Shown here: positions 29,493 through 36,537 of the stretch, piece by piece
How the letters are laid out: the number at the start of each line of letters is the position of its first letter
How positions within the stretch are numbered: position 1 is the stretch's first letter
Assembly: GCF_017351175.1 (NCBI RefSeq)
Contig: NZ_JAFMPN010000011.1
Location: 138,101-174,637 of the forward strand
Origin: Desulfovibrio sp. Huiquan2017
GTDB taxonomy: Bacteria; Desulfobacterota; Desulfovibrionia; Desulfovibrionales; Desulfovibrionaceae
Length of the DNA stretch: 36,537 nucleotides
Direction of reading: 5' to 3'
The notes under the pieces: model-generated
What the model was told of the DNA's origin: nothing
Database searches by the model: none
Seen by the model: the letters and a program-made list of their open reading frames with translations, nothing else
Position numbers and translations under genes: made by a program

Positions 29493-31937
29493 ATGCCCTT
29501 CGAAAAAAAACCCGCACGCCCGACTTCTTACGTCGCCCTTGACGAAACCTCCAAGGCCCTGATGGATTCCTCGGTGGAATCCGCCTTTGTCATGGACGTC
29601 AGCGGCTACGTGCTGGCCGCCAACGACGCCGCCGCCAAGCTGTTCGACCTCAAGCCCGGCCAGACCCTGCAACGCTCCAACATTTACGAACTCTTGCCCA
29701 CTGCCGCAGCCGAATCACGCCGGGCCAAGATCGCGGAGTCCATCCGCACCGTGCGGTCCGTGCGCTTCGAGGAGGAGATCGACGGCCGCTCCCTGGTCCA
29801 TTCCATCGTGCCCGTGGCCAACCCCTGGGGCGAGGTCAACCGGCTGGCCGTGCACACCCTGGACCTGACCAAGCTGCACCGTACCGACGAGGACCTGCGC
29901 CGCGAACAGCAGCGCCAGATATTCTTCATGGAGTCCCTGCCCGGCATCGTCTACCACCTCTACCCAGACCAGACCATCCGCTATGCCAACCGCTACTTCC
30001 GGCGATATTTCGGCAGTCCGCGCAACCGGAAATGCCGCGAGGCCCTGAACTGCTCGGGCACCAACTGCTCCATGTGCCCCCCCATGGAGGCCATGAACAC
30101 CGACCGGGCCGTGGAATGGGACTGGACCGACAACCAGGGCAGGACCTTCCACCTCCAATGCAGCCCCATGACCGATTCCAACGGCGAACGCATGATCATG
30201 GTGCTCGGCATCGACATCACCGCCCGCCAGCGGGCCGAGGACGCCCTGAAAAAGGCCCGCGACAAATTGGAGGACCGGGTCCGGCAACGCACCATGGAGC
30301 TGGAAAAAGCCAACGTGGAGCTGACCAGCAAATCCCAGCGGCTCGTCGCCGCCAGGGAGAAGGCCGACGCGGCCACCCGGGCCAAGTCTTCGTTCCTGGC
30401 CAACATGAGCCATGAGATCCGCACGCCGCTCAACGCCATCCTGGGCATGTCCGAATTGGCCTTGTCCATTGAGGACAAGGACCGCAAGAACCGCTACCTG
30501 CGCCGGGTCATGGAGGCGGGCAACTCGCTCCTCTCCGTGATCAACGACATCCTCGACTTCTCCAAGATCGAGGCCTCCCGTCTAACCCTGGAATCCATAG
30601 ATTTCGACCTGCGCCGGGCCCTGTACGGCGCTCTGGACCTGCACATGCTCACGGCCGAGGAAAAGGGCCTCGACCTGCGTAGCAGCGTAGCGGAGGACGT
30701 ACCCGCCGCCCTGATGGGCGACCCCTCGCGGCTGCGCCAGATCCTCATCAATCTGGTGGGCAACGCCATTAAATTCACCGAGAGCGGCAGCGTGACCGTG
30801 TCCGTTAAATCCGCCGCTCCGGCCCATGATCTCAAGCCCGGCGACCCCATCTCCCTGGTCTTCGCCGTGGCCGACACCGGCGTGGGCATCCCGGAGCACA
30901 AGCAGCGGGACATCTTCCAGTCCTTTCTCCAGGCCGACGACTCCATCACCCGCAAATACGGCGGCACGGGCCTGGGCCTGGCCATCTGCCAGCTTCTGGT
31001 GGGCCTCATGGGCGGCGAACTGACCCTGCAAAGCGAAGAGGGACGAGGCAGCACCTTCACCTTCACCGCCGAACTCGCCGTGGGCGACCCCGCCGCTGCG
31101 GAACAGGAACGGAGGGAGGCCGAGACCCCGGTCCCGATCCTGCCCCCCCTGACCGTGCTGCTGGCCGACGACAACCCGCTCAACCGCGAACTGGCCACCA
31201 TTCTGCTCAGTGAACAGGGCCACAGCGTCCTGGCCGTGAAAAACGGCATCGAAGCCCTCAACGCCCTGCGTGAAGCCCCCTTCGACCTGGTGCTCATGGA
31301 CGTCCAGATGCCCATCATGGACGGCGTCTCGGCCACCCGGGCCATCCGCGACCCCAATTCCGGGGCGCTCGACCCGAACATTCCCATCATCGCCCTGACC
31401 GCCCACGCCCTCAAGGGCGACCGGGAACGGTTCCTGACGGCGGGCATGAACGGTTACATCGCCAAGCCCATCAAAATGCGCGACTTTTATAACGCCATCG
31501 CCCGGGCCATGAACGGCCGCCCCCTGTCCCCGGAGCCGAAGCCGGAGCGGGAACAACCGTTCCCGGCCGCGCAGGGCAAGCCCTTCGACCGTGAAAGCGC
31601 TCTGGACATGCTCGGCGGCAAGACCGATCTCCTCGCCCGCATGGACGAAATATTCCTGCGCGACGTGCCCGGCGAACTCAAGGAACTGGCCGACCACTTC
31701 GCCCGGCGCGACTGGAACAACGCCAAACGCATGGCCCATTCCATCAAGAGCTCGGCCCGCACCGTGGGCGCACATCGGCTCGGGGCCATCGCCGAACAGA
31801 TGGAATACCTCTGCCGCCAACAGGACGCCGCCTCCGCCGAAAAGGAATTGAAAATCCTTGAAGCCGACGTCCAGTCCGCGCTAGACTACGTATCCGGCAT
31901 CCACGCCCAACCAACGGATTCCCTCCCCGAAACGTAA
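29493..31937 (+). CDS. Hybrid sensor histidine kinase (PAS-PAS-HisKA-HATPase-REC-HPt)
   Basis: An 814-residue soluble phosphorelay kinase; no membrane segments. PAS 1 spans about 20-130 and PAS 2 about 145-250, then a coiled coil at 250-298. HisKA holds the phospho-acceptor His307 ([11 protein letters not shown]). HATPase has N-box N420/N424, DTGVGIP (461-467) and GTGLGLA (491-497). The receiver has acceptor Asp603 (LMDVQMP), and an HPt domain at about 705-800 has His749 (MAHSIKSSA). PAS 2 carries a cysteine cluster C181-x5-C187-x4-C192-x2-C195 that suggests a redox, metal or Fe-S ligand. A stand-alone receiver gene follows 12 bases later. No strong ribosome binding site is visible before ATG 29493. 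Confidence 0.88.
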   Translation: MPFEKKPARPTSYVALDETSKALMDSSVESAFVMDVSGYVLAANDAAAKLFDLKPGQTLQRSNIYELLPTAAAESRRAKIAESIRTVRSVRFEEEIDGRSLVHSIVPVANPWGEVNRLAVHTLDLTKLHRTDEDLRREQQRQIFFMESLPGIVYHLYPDQTIRYANRYFRRYFGSPRNRKCREALNCSGTNCSMCPPMEAMNTDRAVEWDWTDNQGRTFHLQCSPMTDSNGERMIMVLGIDITARQRAEDALKKARDKLEDRVRQRTMELEKANVELTSKSQRLVAAREKADAATRAKSSFLANMSHEIRTPLNAILGMSELALSIEDKDRKNRYLRRVMEAGNSLLSVINDILDFSKIEASRLTLESIDFDLRRALYGALDLHMLTAEEKGLDLRSSVAEDVPAALMGDPSRLRQILINLVGNAIKFTESGSVTVSVKSAAPAHDLKPGDPISLVFAVADTGVGIPEHKQRDIFQSFLQADDSITRKYGGTGLGLAICQLLVGLMGGELTLQSEEGRGSTFTFTAELAVGDPAAAEQERREAETPVPILPPLTVLLADDNPLNRELATILLSEQGHSVLAVKNGIEALNALREAPFDLVLMDVQMPIMDGVSATRAIRDPNSGALDPNIPIIALTAHALKGDRERFLTAGMNGYIAKPIKMRDFYNAIARAMNGRPLSPEPKPEREQPFPAAQGKPFDRESALDMLGGKTDLLARMDEIFLRDVPGELKELADHFARRDWNNAKRMAHSIKSSARTVGAHRLGAIAEQMEYLCRQQDAASAEKELKILEADVQSALDYVSGIHAQPTDSLPET

Positions 31938-31949
31938 AGGAGCACCGTG

Positions 31950-32318
31950 ATGAAAACCATTCTCGTCGTCGACGACGCCCCCATGACCAGGGAACTGCTC
32001 AAATCGGTTCTGGAGGCCGAGGGCTTCAACGTAATCGAAGCCGTGGACGGCGAAGAAGCCATCCACATCTGCCGAGACACGCCCATCGACCTGTCCATCA
32101 TCGACATCTTCCTGCCCAAGAAGGGCGGGCTCCAAGTCATGGGCGAACTGATCAAGGCGGACAGCGCCCACAAGTTTATCGCTATCTCCGGCGGCGAGGC
32201 CTTCAATCCCGAAGCCATCGTGGAACTCGCCAAGGTCTACGACGTGGTCGATACCTTCACCAAACCCATCGACACCCGCAGGCTCATCGAAGTCGTCCGC
32301 ACCGCCCTGGCCGATTAG
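31950..32318 (+). CDS. Single-domain response regulator (CheY-like)
   Basis: A 122-residue receiver without an output domain. Conserved residues are present: acidic pocket Asp8/Asp9 (LVVDDAP), phospho-acceptor Asp52 (IIDIFLP), Ser80 and Lys105 (TKPID). AAAGGAG at 31936-31942 fits ATG 31950. It lies 12 bases after the hybrid kinase and is the probable downstream target of that kinase's HPt domain, a standard phosphorelay arrangement. The output may be through protein interaction. A hairpin after the stop ends the operon. Confidence 0.88.
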   Translation: MKTILVVDDAPMTRELLKSVLEAEGFNVIEAVDGEEAIHICRDTPIDLSIIDIFLPKKGGLQVMGELIKADSAHKFIAISGGEAFNPEAIVELAKVYDVVDTFTKPIDTRRLIEVVRTALAD

Positions 32319-32330
32319 ATCCGCCGCGCC

Positions 32331-32385
32331 GCAAGCGCCAAACGCCGCCCGACCGCAATGCGGCCGGGCGGCGTTTGGCGCTTGC
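32331..32385 (+). terminator. Terminator-like hairpin after the response regulator
   Basis: A perfect 21-bp stem (32331-32351 with 32365-32385) and a loop holding a small CCGC/GCGG stem. No T tract follows. It is adjoined directly by the palindromic repeat at 32395. Confidence 0.75.
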
Positions 32386-32394
32386 CTCCGGCGA

Positions 32395-32445
32395 CCAGGG
32401 GGAAATGTCTATACCGATTTCCCCCTGGACTCCCTTCCAAAGTTT
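32395..32445. repeat. Intergenic palindromic repeat, copy 2
   Basis: A perfect 12-bp stem CCAGGGGGAAAT (32395-32406) with ATTTCCCCCTGG (32417-32428), then GACTCCCTTCCAAAGTTT. It shares the layout of the element at 1-95. The rest of the gap to 32613 (about 170 bases) holds no gene I can support. Confidence 0.6.
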
Positions 32446-32613
32446 CTCTTACCCCTTCGTGGATGGCGGGCGCCCAAAATCCGTTTCGCCTTCCGGCGTC
32501 CCGGGTGGCGCAGCGCCCCGCATGGCGCGATTTCGAGTGCGCCCATATCCGAACAGCGTCTCTCCCCGCACGGAACAGGCTCGGGAGAGCCCGCAATCCG
32601 AAGCCGCCTCCCC

Positions 32614-33291
32614 CTAGATCAGATCCACCGTGACGCCTTCGGCCACGTAAAAGAGAAGCGTGTACTTGCGTTGCAGGAGTTCGACGACGTCTTCGATGGA
32701 TTTATCCCCGAGGTCGGCGACGGAGACGTAGGCATTCCGGGAACCGTTGCGGGCGGGATCCACCGCGGTGAAGACGCTGGTGAAGACGATGCCCATGGAC
32801 CGCAGTTCACAGAGCAGATCGGCCAGCACGCCTTCGGGCCCGTCCATGCGGATGCCGAACTGCGCACCGCCGCGCGCGGAACCCGCCGAAGCGCAGAGGA
32901 AGCGAAGCACATCGAGCTGGGTGATGATCCCGATAAGCCGACCGCCATCCACCACCGGCAGGCCGCCGACCTTGTGCTTGACGAGGATGTCGGCCACCTC
33001 GGTCATGGCCGCGTCCGAGGGCACGGACACGGGATCCAGGGTCATGATGTCACCCGCGGTGAGGGTGTACAGGCCGCCGCCGCTTTCGACCACGGCGTCG
33101 CCGGGGATGAACTTGGACGGCATGGCGTCGCGGATGTCCCGGTCGGAAACGATGCCGACCAGGCCGCCCGCGCTGTCGATGACCGGGAATTGACGAATGT
33201 TCTTCTCCCGCAAAATCTCGGCCGCATCCAGCACCGAGGAATTCACTCCCAGGGCCATGACGTTGACCGTCATCCAATCTCTGACCAGCAT
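32614..33291 (-). CDS. CBS-pair domain protein with C-terminal ACT-like domain (AcuB-like), paralogue 2
   Basis: A 225-residue paralogue of the protein at 10665-11339: same start (MLV-x-x-WMT-x-NV), two CBS domains (about 1-60 and 75-130, with RQFPVIDSAGGLVGIVSDRDI and GGLPVVDGGRLIGIITQLD), and a C-terminal ACT-like region (about 140-215). Roughly 40% identity by eye. AGGAGGAAGCCG directly before ATG 33291 is a strong ribosome binding site. It is monocistronic, between two signalling operons. The ligand, probably an adenine nucleotide, and the target are not known. Confidence 0.85.
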   Translation of the reverse strand: MLVRDWMTVNVMALGVNSSVLDAAEILREKNIRQFPVIDSAGGLVGIVSDRDIRDAMPSKFIPGDAVVESGGGLYTLTAGDIMTLDPVSVPSDAAMTEVADILVKHKVGGLPVVDGGRLIGIITQLDVLRFLCASAGSARGGAQFGIRMDGPEGVLADLLCELRSMGIVFTSVFTAVDPARNGSRNAYVSVADLGDKSIEDVVELLQRKYTLLFYVAEGVTVDLI

Positions 33292-33369
33292 CGGCTTCCT
33301 CCTGTACAGTGGTTTCCGGGATGGAAACGGTAATAATACCTACTCTGCGAGTCCGCAAATTGCAACGGG

Positions 33370-36228
33370 TTACAGCCGCGCTGCCTCTTTCTCCACAGCC
33401 CGGATCAAAGCCTCGAAACGGGGCAACAGCTCGGCGACGCCCGTTTTGACCGCGTCCATCTCGCCGCAGTAGCACTTTTTTTCCAGCTGGCGGGAGGCGT
33501 TGACCACATCCATGGCCAGAACGTGGCTGGAAATGTTGGTGATGGAGTGCAGGGCCGCGGCCGTGGCTTTGGCGTCCATGGCCTTAAGCCCGCAGTCCAG
33601 CTCCCGGAACTTGACCGCGGCTTCGAGGAGGAAGAGGCCGAGGATGTCCTTGTACAGGTCCATGTTGCCTTCGAATCGCTTGCTCAGGCTTTCCACGTCC
33701 AGGGTGATCTCGCAGGAAGCCTCTGGTTCGGGCGGGGCCGGGCGGCAGGTCGCCTCCTTGCGGGGCTCATGGTCGGCGGTGCAGCGGACGATGGCCTCGG
33801 ACAATTTGTGCATGTCCACGGGCTTGCTGACGTAGTCGTCCATGCCCTCCTCGATCAGGCGTTCGCGGTCGCCTTTCATGGCGTAGGCGGTCAGGGCGAT
33901 GATCGGGATCTTGCGGTCGTACCGGCGGCCGTCCGACTCGCGGATGGCACGGGTGGCTTCGATCCCGCTCATCTCGGGCATCTGGACGTCCATGAGGATC
34001 ACGTCGATGGTCCGGCCCTTGTCGCACAGGATGTCCAGGACCTGGACCCCGTTCTCGGCGGTGACCACGGTATGGCCGAACATGGTCAGGAAGTGTTGCA
34101 GATACTTCCGGTTCATGGCGTTGTCGTCGGCCAGGAGGATGTTCAGGTGCAGGGTGCGCGGCGTGCGCGGCCTGGCGGGCGCAATCTCGGGTTCGGGCTC
34201 CTCGACCAGGCCGAACCAGGCGGTGAAGAAAAAGGTGCTGCCCAGGCCTACGGCGGATTCCACGCCTATCTCGCCGCCCATCATGTTGACCAGTTGGCGG
34301 GAGATGGCCAGCCCCAGGCCCGTTCCCCGATGTCTCTTACGCAGAGAACTGTCCGCCTGGGTGAAGCTGTCGAAGACCGCGTCGAGCTTGTCCTCGGGGA
34401 TACCCACGCCGGTGTCGCGGACCTTGAACTCCAGGCAGACGCGCCCGGACTCCCGAGCGGAGACCGAGACGATCAGCTCCACCAGCCCGCGCGGGGTGAA
34501 CTTGAGGGCGTTGCCGATGAGATTCCAAAGGACCTGGCCCAACTTGTCGGGATCACCGTTGAGCCGGGCGGGCACGTCGTCGGCCACGGTGTGGCGGAAA
34601 ACCAGGCCGTTGAGTTCGGCCTGGGGCCCGAAGGAACGCACGCTGGTCTCCAGGGCCGAACGGAAGGTGAAGTCCTCGGGCTTGAGCTCCATCTTGCCCG
34701 CCTCGATCTTGGAGATGTCCAGGATGTCGTTGACGATGTTCAGCAGGGAGTTGCTCGCGTCGCGGATCATGTCCATGTGCTCGCGCTGGACTTCGGTCAA
34801 TCCGGTGGTGACCATCATCTCGGCCATGCCGAGGATGCCGCTGATGGGCGTGCGGATCTCATGGCTCATGTTGGCCAGAAACATGGACTTGGCCAGGTTC
34901 GCCTCAAGCGCGACGGAGGAGGCCTCCTCGGCCGAGCGGTTGGCCTCCACGAGCTTGCGGCTCATCTCGCCGTAGTGGATGGCCGAACCGAAAAGATTGG
35001 CGGCCAGCATCATGGACTCGATCTCCACGGGCAGCCAGTCCCGCTCGCAGCGGTGTTCGGACAAGCCCAGGAATCCCCACCAGGCGTTCCCGGCGAAAAC
35101 CGGCACGATCATGACCGAGCGGGCTCCGGTAGCCGCAAAGAGCGCGCCTTCCTCCTTGCGGAAATGCCGGACGTGGCCGGTGACCACCTTGCGCTTGAGC
35201 ATGGCCCCGCGCCAGGTATCGTAGTGAGGCGAGAGCCTAAGGCCGAAATTCTCCGGCAGGGGGTCCAGGGGCGTGATCCCGTCCGCTCTCCACTCGTTGT
35301 GCAGAACCAGGGTCTCCGCGCCGGACGCGTCGGTGACCTTCTTAAAAAGATAGATGCGGGTCACGTCCGTGACCTTGCCGAGCTTGGTCAGGGCCTCGCT
35401 CACCCCCTCGTCCCAGTCCACCTTGCGCAGGAACCGGCTGGCGAAACTGGCCAGGACCTGGAGAATGGCATCCCGCCGGAAGAGCAATTCCTCAAATTCC
35501 TTTTGCAGGGAGACGTCCCGGGCCATGCCCCAGGCGCGGACGATATCTCCGCCCGGGCCCAGTTCCACTTCGCGGTTGACGTGCAGATGGCGAACCTGGC
35601 CGTCTCCGTCCACCACGCGATACTCGAAGTCCAGGGGCCACCCCTGGTCGAAGGTGGCCTCGTTGGCCCGGTCGAAAACCTCCAGATCGTCGGGATGGAC
35701 GTATGGGCGCAGGCCGGACAGCTTGGGTCCCGGATCGGCTTCCCGGGCGAACATACGGCGCAATCCCCCGGACCAGCGAATGCGCCCCTCCCGGTCCATG
35801 GCCCAACTACCGAAGGCGTCGGTGCGCTCCATCCAGTTGAGTATGGAGCGCTCCCCCGCCAACCGCTCCTCCAGGTCGAGTCGGCTCTCCAGGTGGCGGA
35901 GGGCGTGAACCAGACAAGACCGTGTCTCGGGCCCCCAGATGAAACAGTCGAAGGCTCCCCGGTCCAAGGCTTCGGCCTCGAAACCAGGCTCGGCAAACAG
36001 GACCATGGACTGCCGCCCGTACTCGTCCCGCACGCGGGTCACCCCCCGAGCCCAGGAATCGTCACCCGGGCCGGGCACGAAAAGAACCAGGTCGGCGGCG
36101 TCCTTTTCCAACCGGCGCACGCCCCGAGAGACGGAGGCCAGACGGACCACGGCCTGCTCATGGCCTTCCGGGAGCAGGTCCAGCTTCTCCACCGCCACTT
36201 CCTTGCCCGCCAAAATCAGTATCCTCAC
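33370..36228 (-). CDS. Hybrid sensor histidine kinase (REC-like-PAS-GAF-HisKA-HATPase-REC-HPt)
   Basis: A 952-residue soluble phosphorelay kinase with a GTG start at 36228, chosen because GGAGG (36235-36239) is well placed; an ATG ten codons upstream has no such site. In order: a divergent receiver-like domain without the usual acidic pocket (about 1-115), PAS (about 137-245), GAF (about 255-415), coiled coil, HisKA with His456 (NMSHEIRTP), HATPase (about 555-670, DTGVGIP, GTGLGLA), REC with Asp747 (LMDVQMP), and a C-terminal HPt-like domain (about 855-945) whose His894 (LHSITN) is kept although the K and G around it are changed. The signal is unknown. It is divergent from the partial gene at the window edge. 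Confidence 0.85.
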   Translation of the reverse strand: MRILILAGKEVAVEKLDLLPEGHEQAVVRLASVSRGVRRLEKDAADLVLFVPGPGDDSWARGVTRVRDEYGRQSMVLFAEPGFEAEALDRGAFDCFIWGPETRSCLVHALRHLESRLDLEERLAGERSILNWMERTDAFGSWAMDREGRIRWSGGLRRMFAREADPGPKLSGLRPYVHPDDLEVFDRANEATFDQGWPLDFEYRVVDGDGQVRHLHVNREVELGPGGDIVRAWGMARDVSLQKEFEELLFRRDAILQVLASFASRFLRKVDWDEGVSEALTKLGKVTDVTRIYLFKKVTDASGAETLVLHNEWRADGITPLDPLPENFGLRLSPHYDTWRGAMLKRKVVTGHVRHFRKEEGALFAATGARSVMIVPVFAGNAWWGFLGLSEHRCERDWLPVEIESMMLAANLFGSAIHYGEMSRKLVEANRSAEEASSVALEANLAKSMFLANMSHEIRTPISGILGMAEMMVTTGLTEVQREHMDMIRDASNSLLNIVNDILDISKIEAGKMELKPEDFTFRSALETSVRSFGPQAELNGLVFRHTVADDVPARLNGDPDKLGQVLWNLIGNALKFTPRGLVELIVSVSARESGRVCLEFKVRDTGVGIPEDKLDAVFDSFTQADSSLRKRHRGTGLGLAISRQLVNMMGGEIGVESAVGLGSTFFFTAWFGLVEEPEPEIAPARPRTPRTLHLNILLADDNAMNRKYLQHFLTMFGHTVVTAENGVQVLDILCDKGRTIDVILMDVQMPEMSGIEATRAIRESDGRRYDRKIPIIALTAYAMKGDRERLIEEGMDDYVSKPVDMHKLSEAIVRCTADHEPRKEATCRPAPPEPEASCEITLDVESLSKRFEGNMDLYKDILGLFLLEAAVKFRELDCGLKAMDAKATAAALHSITNISSHVLAMDVVNASRQLEKKCYCGEMDAVKTGVAELLPRFEALIRAVEKEAARL

Positions 36229-36507
36229 GCAACGCCTCCGTTGGCCACCCCGAAACATGAACAGTTCCCGCCGCCTACCCATTGCCCTTACGCCACAAAC
36301 GAGCCCCGGGACAAGCCCATACCGCGCTTCCCATCGGTACAACGCCCCCACGGACCGAAGGCACGGGCCGCAAGGCTGAGTGCAACCATTTGAAAAGACA
36401 GTCCTTCCAATTCCCAACCCCCTTGCTTTCTGCCCGAACGGGGTTTACACACAGTACAGGCCATCCCTGACCGGGAACATTCCCGAACGCAAACCGAAGG
36501 TGCAACC

Positions 36508-36537
36508 ATGAACTTTCTGCCCGACAACTCCATCCTG
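36508..36537 (+). CDS. Start of a gene cut by the window end
   Basis: ATG at 36508 follows GAAGG (36496-36500) and opens MNFLPDNSIL before the window stops. No identification is possible from ten codons. The gap 36229-36507 between it and the divergent kinase holds no other gene that I can support, and no clear promoter. Confidence 0.35.
   Translation, partial: MNFLPDNSIL

Noticed and set aside
33523..36393. A 956-codon plus-strand frame opposite the second hybrid kinase
   Set aside because: Antisense of a clear multi-domain kinase, with shadow-type composition.

Overview
This 36.5 kb window is GC-rich (mostly above 60% by eye) and reads as chromosome of a sulfate-reducing deltaproteobacterium of the Desulfovibrio/Pseudodesulfovibrio type. 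The evidence is an archaeal-type class I aldolase of the ADH-synthase family, an SH3b-NlpC/P60 lipoprotein of the Desulfovibrio DVU_0896 type, multi-domain hybrid histidine kinases, and GC-rich palindromes with pyrimidine tails between genes. No rRNA, tRNA, CRISPR array or intact transposon was seen.

Layout. 1-3.2 kb: a palindromic repeat, a four-unit Pho box, and a pstS-pstC-pstA operon that ends in a strong hairpin without pstB or phoU. 3.3-7.1 kb (minus): a group-4 glycosyltransferase behind a Pat-type protein acetyltransferase with a degenerate acyl-CoA synthetase half. 7.2-10.5 kb (plus): two tandem FlxA-like coiled-coil genes, each with a sigma-28 (FliA) promoter, then a 604-residue low-complexity protein with DNS(R) repeats. 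10.7-11.3 kb (minus): a CBS-pair protein with a paralogue at 32.6-33.3 kb. 11.6-14.9 kb: a phage lysis/packaging fragment (holin, small membrane protein, large terminase, small downstream gene) with a TPR lipoprotein gene antisense in its middle.

14.9-21.4 kb is a set of chromosomal genes: zinc-finger thioredoxin, hotdog thioesterase plus TIM-barrel isomerase, an unknown protein, a U32-like protein, a flavin reductase, an NlpC/P60 lipoprotein and a second lipoprotein. 21.4-22.9 kb is a second phage fragment: an excisionase-like HTH gene and a DUF5675 gene divergent from an S24-type repressor, with a clear palindromic operator between them. 23.0-24.4 kb: HEAT-repeat and DUF6941-like genes closed by a terminator, then an AT-rich gap.

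25.0-36.5 kb is metabolism and signalling: ADH synthase (minus), a degenerate EAL-HDOD protein with an amidohydrolase, a radical SAM protein (minus), a hybrid histidine kinase with a stand-alone receiver, the second CBS protein (minus), a second hybrid kinase (minus), and the first codons of a further plus-strand gene.

The most interesting points are the FliA-type promoters on the duplicated FlxA-like genes with the unclassified repeat protein beside them, the split phage remnant whose repressor lacks the catalytic lysine, the phosphate operon without its ATPase gene, and a cysteine cluster in a kinase PAS domain. All family calls come from reading the translated sequence; no database search was run.
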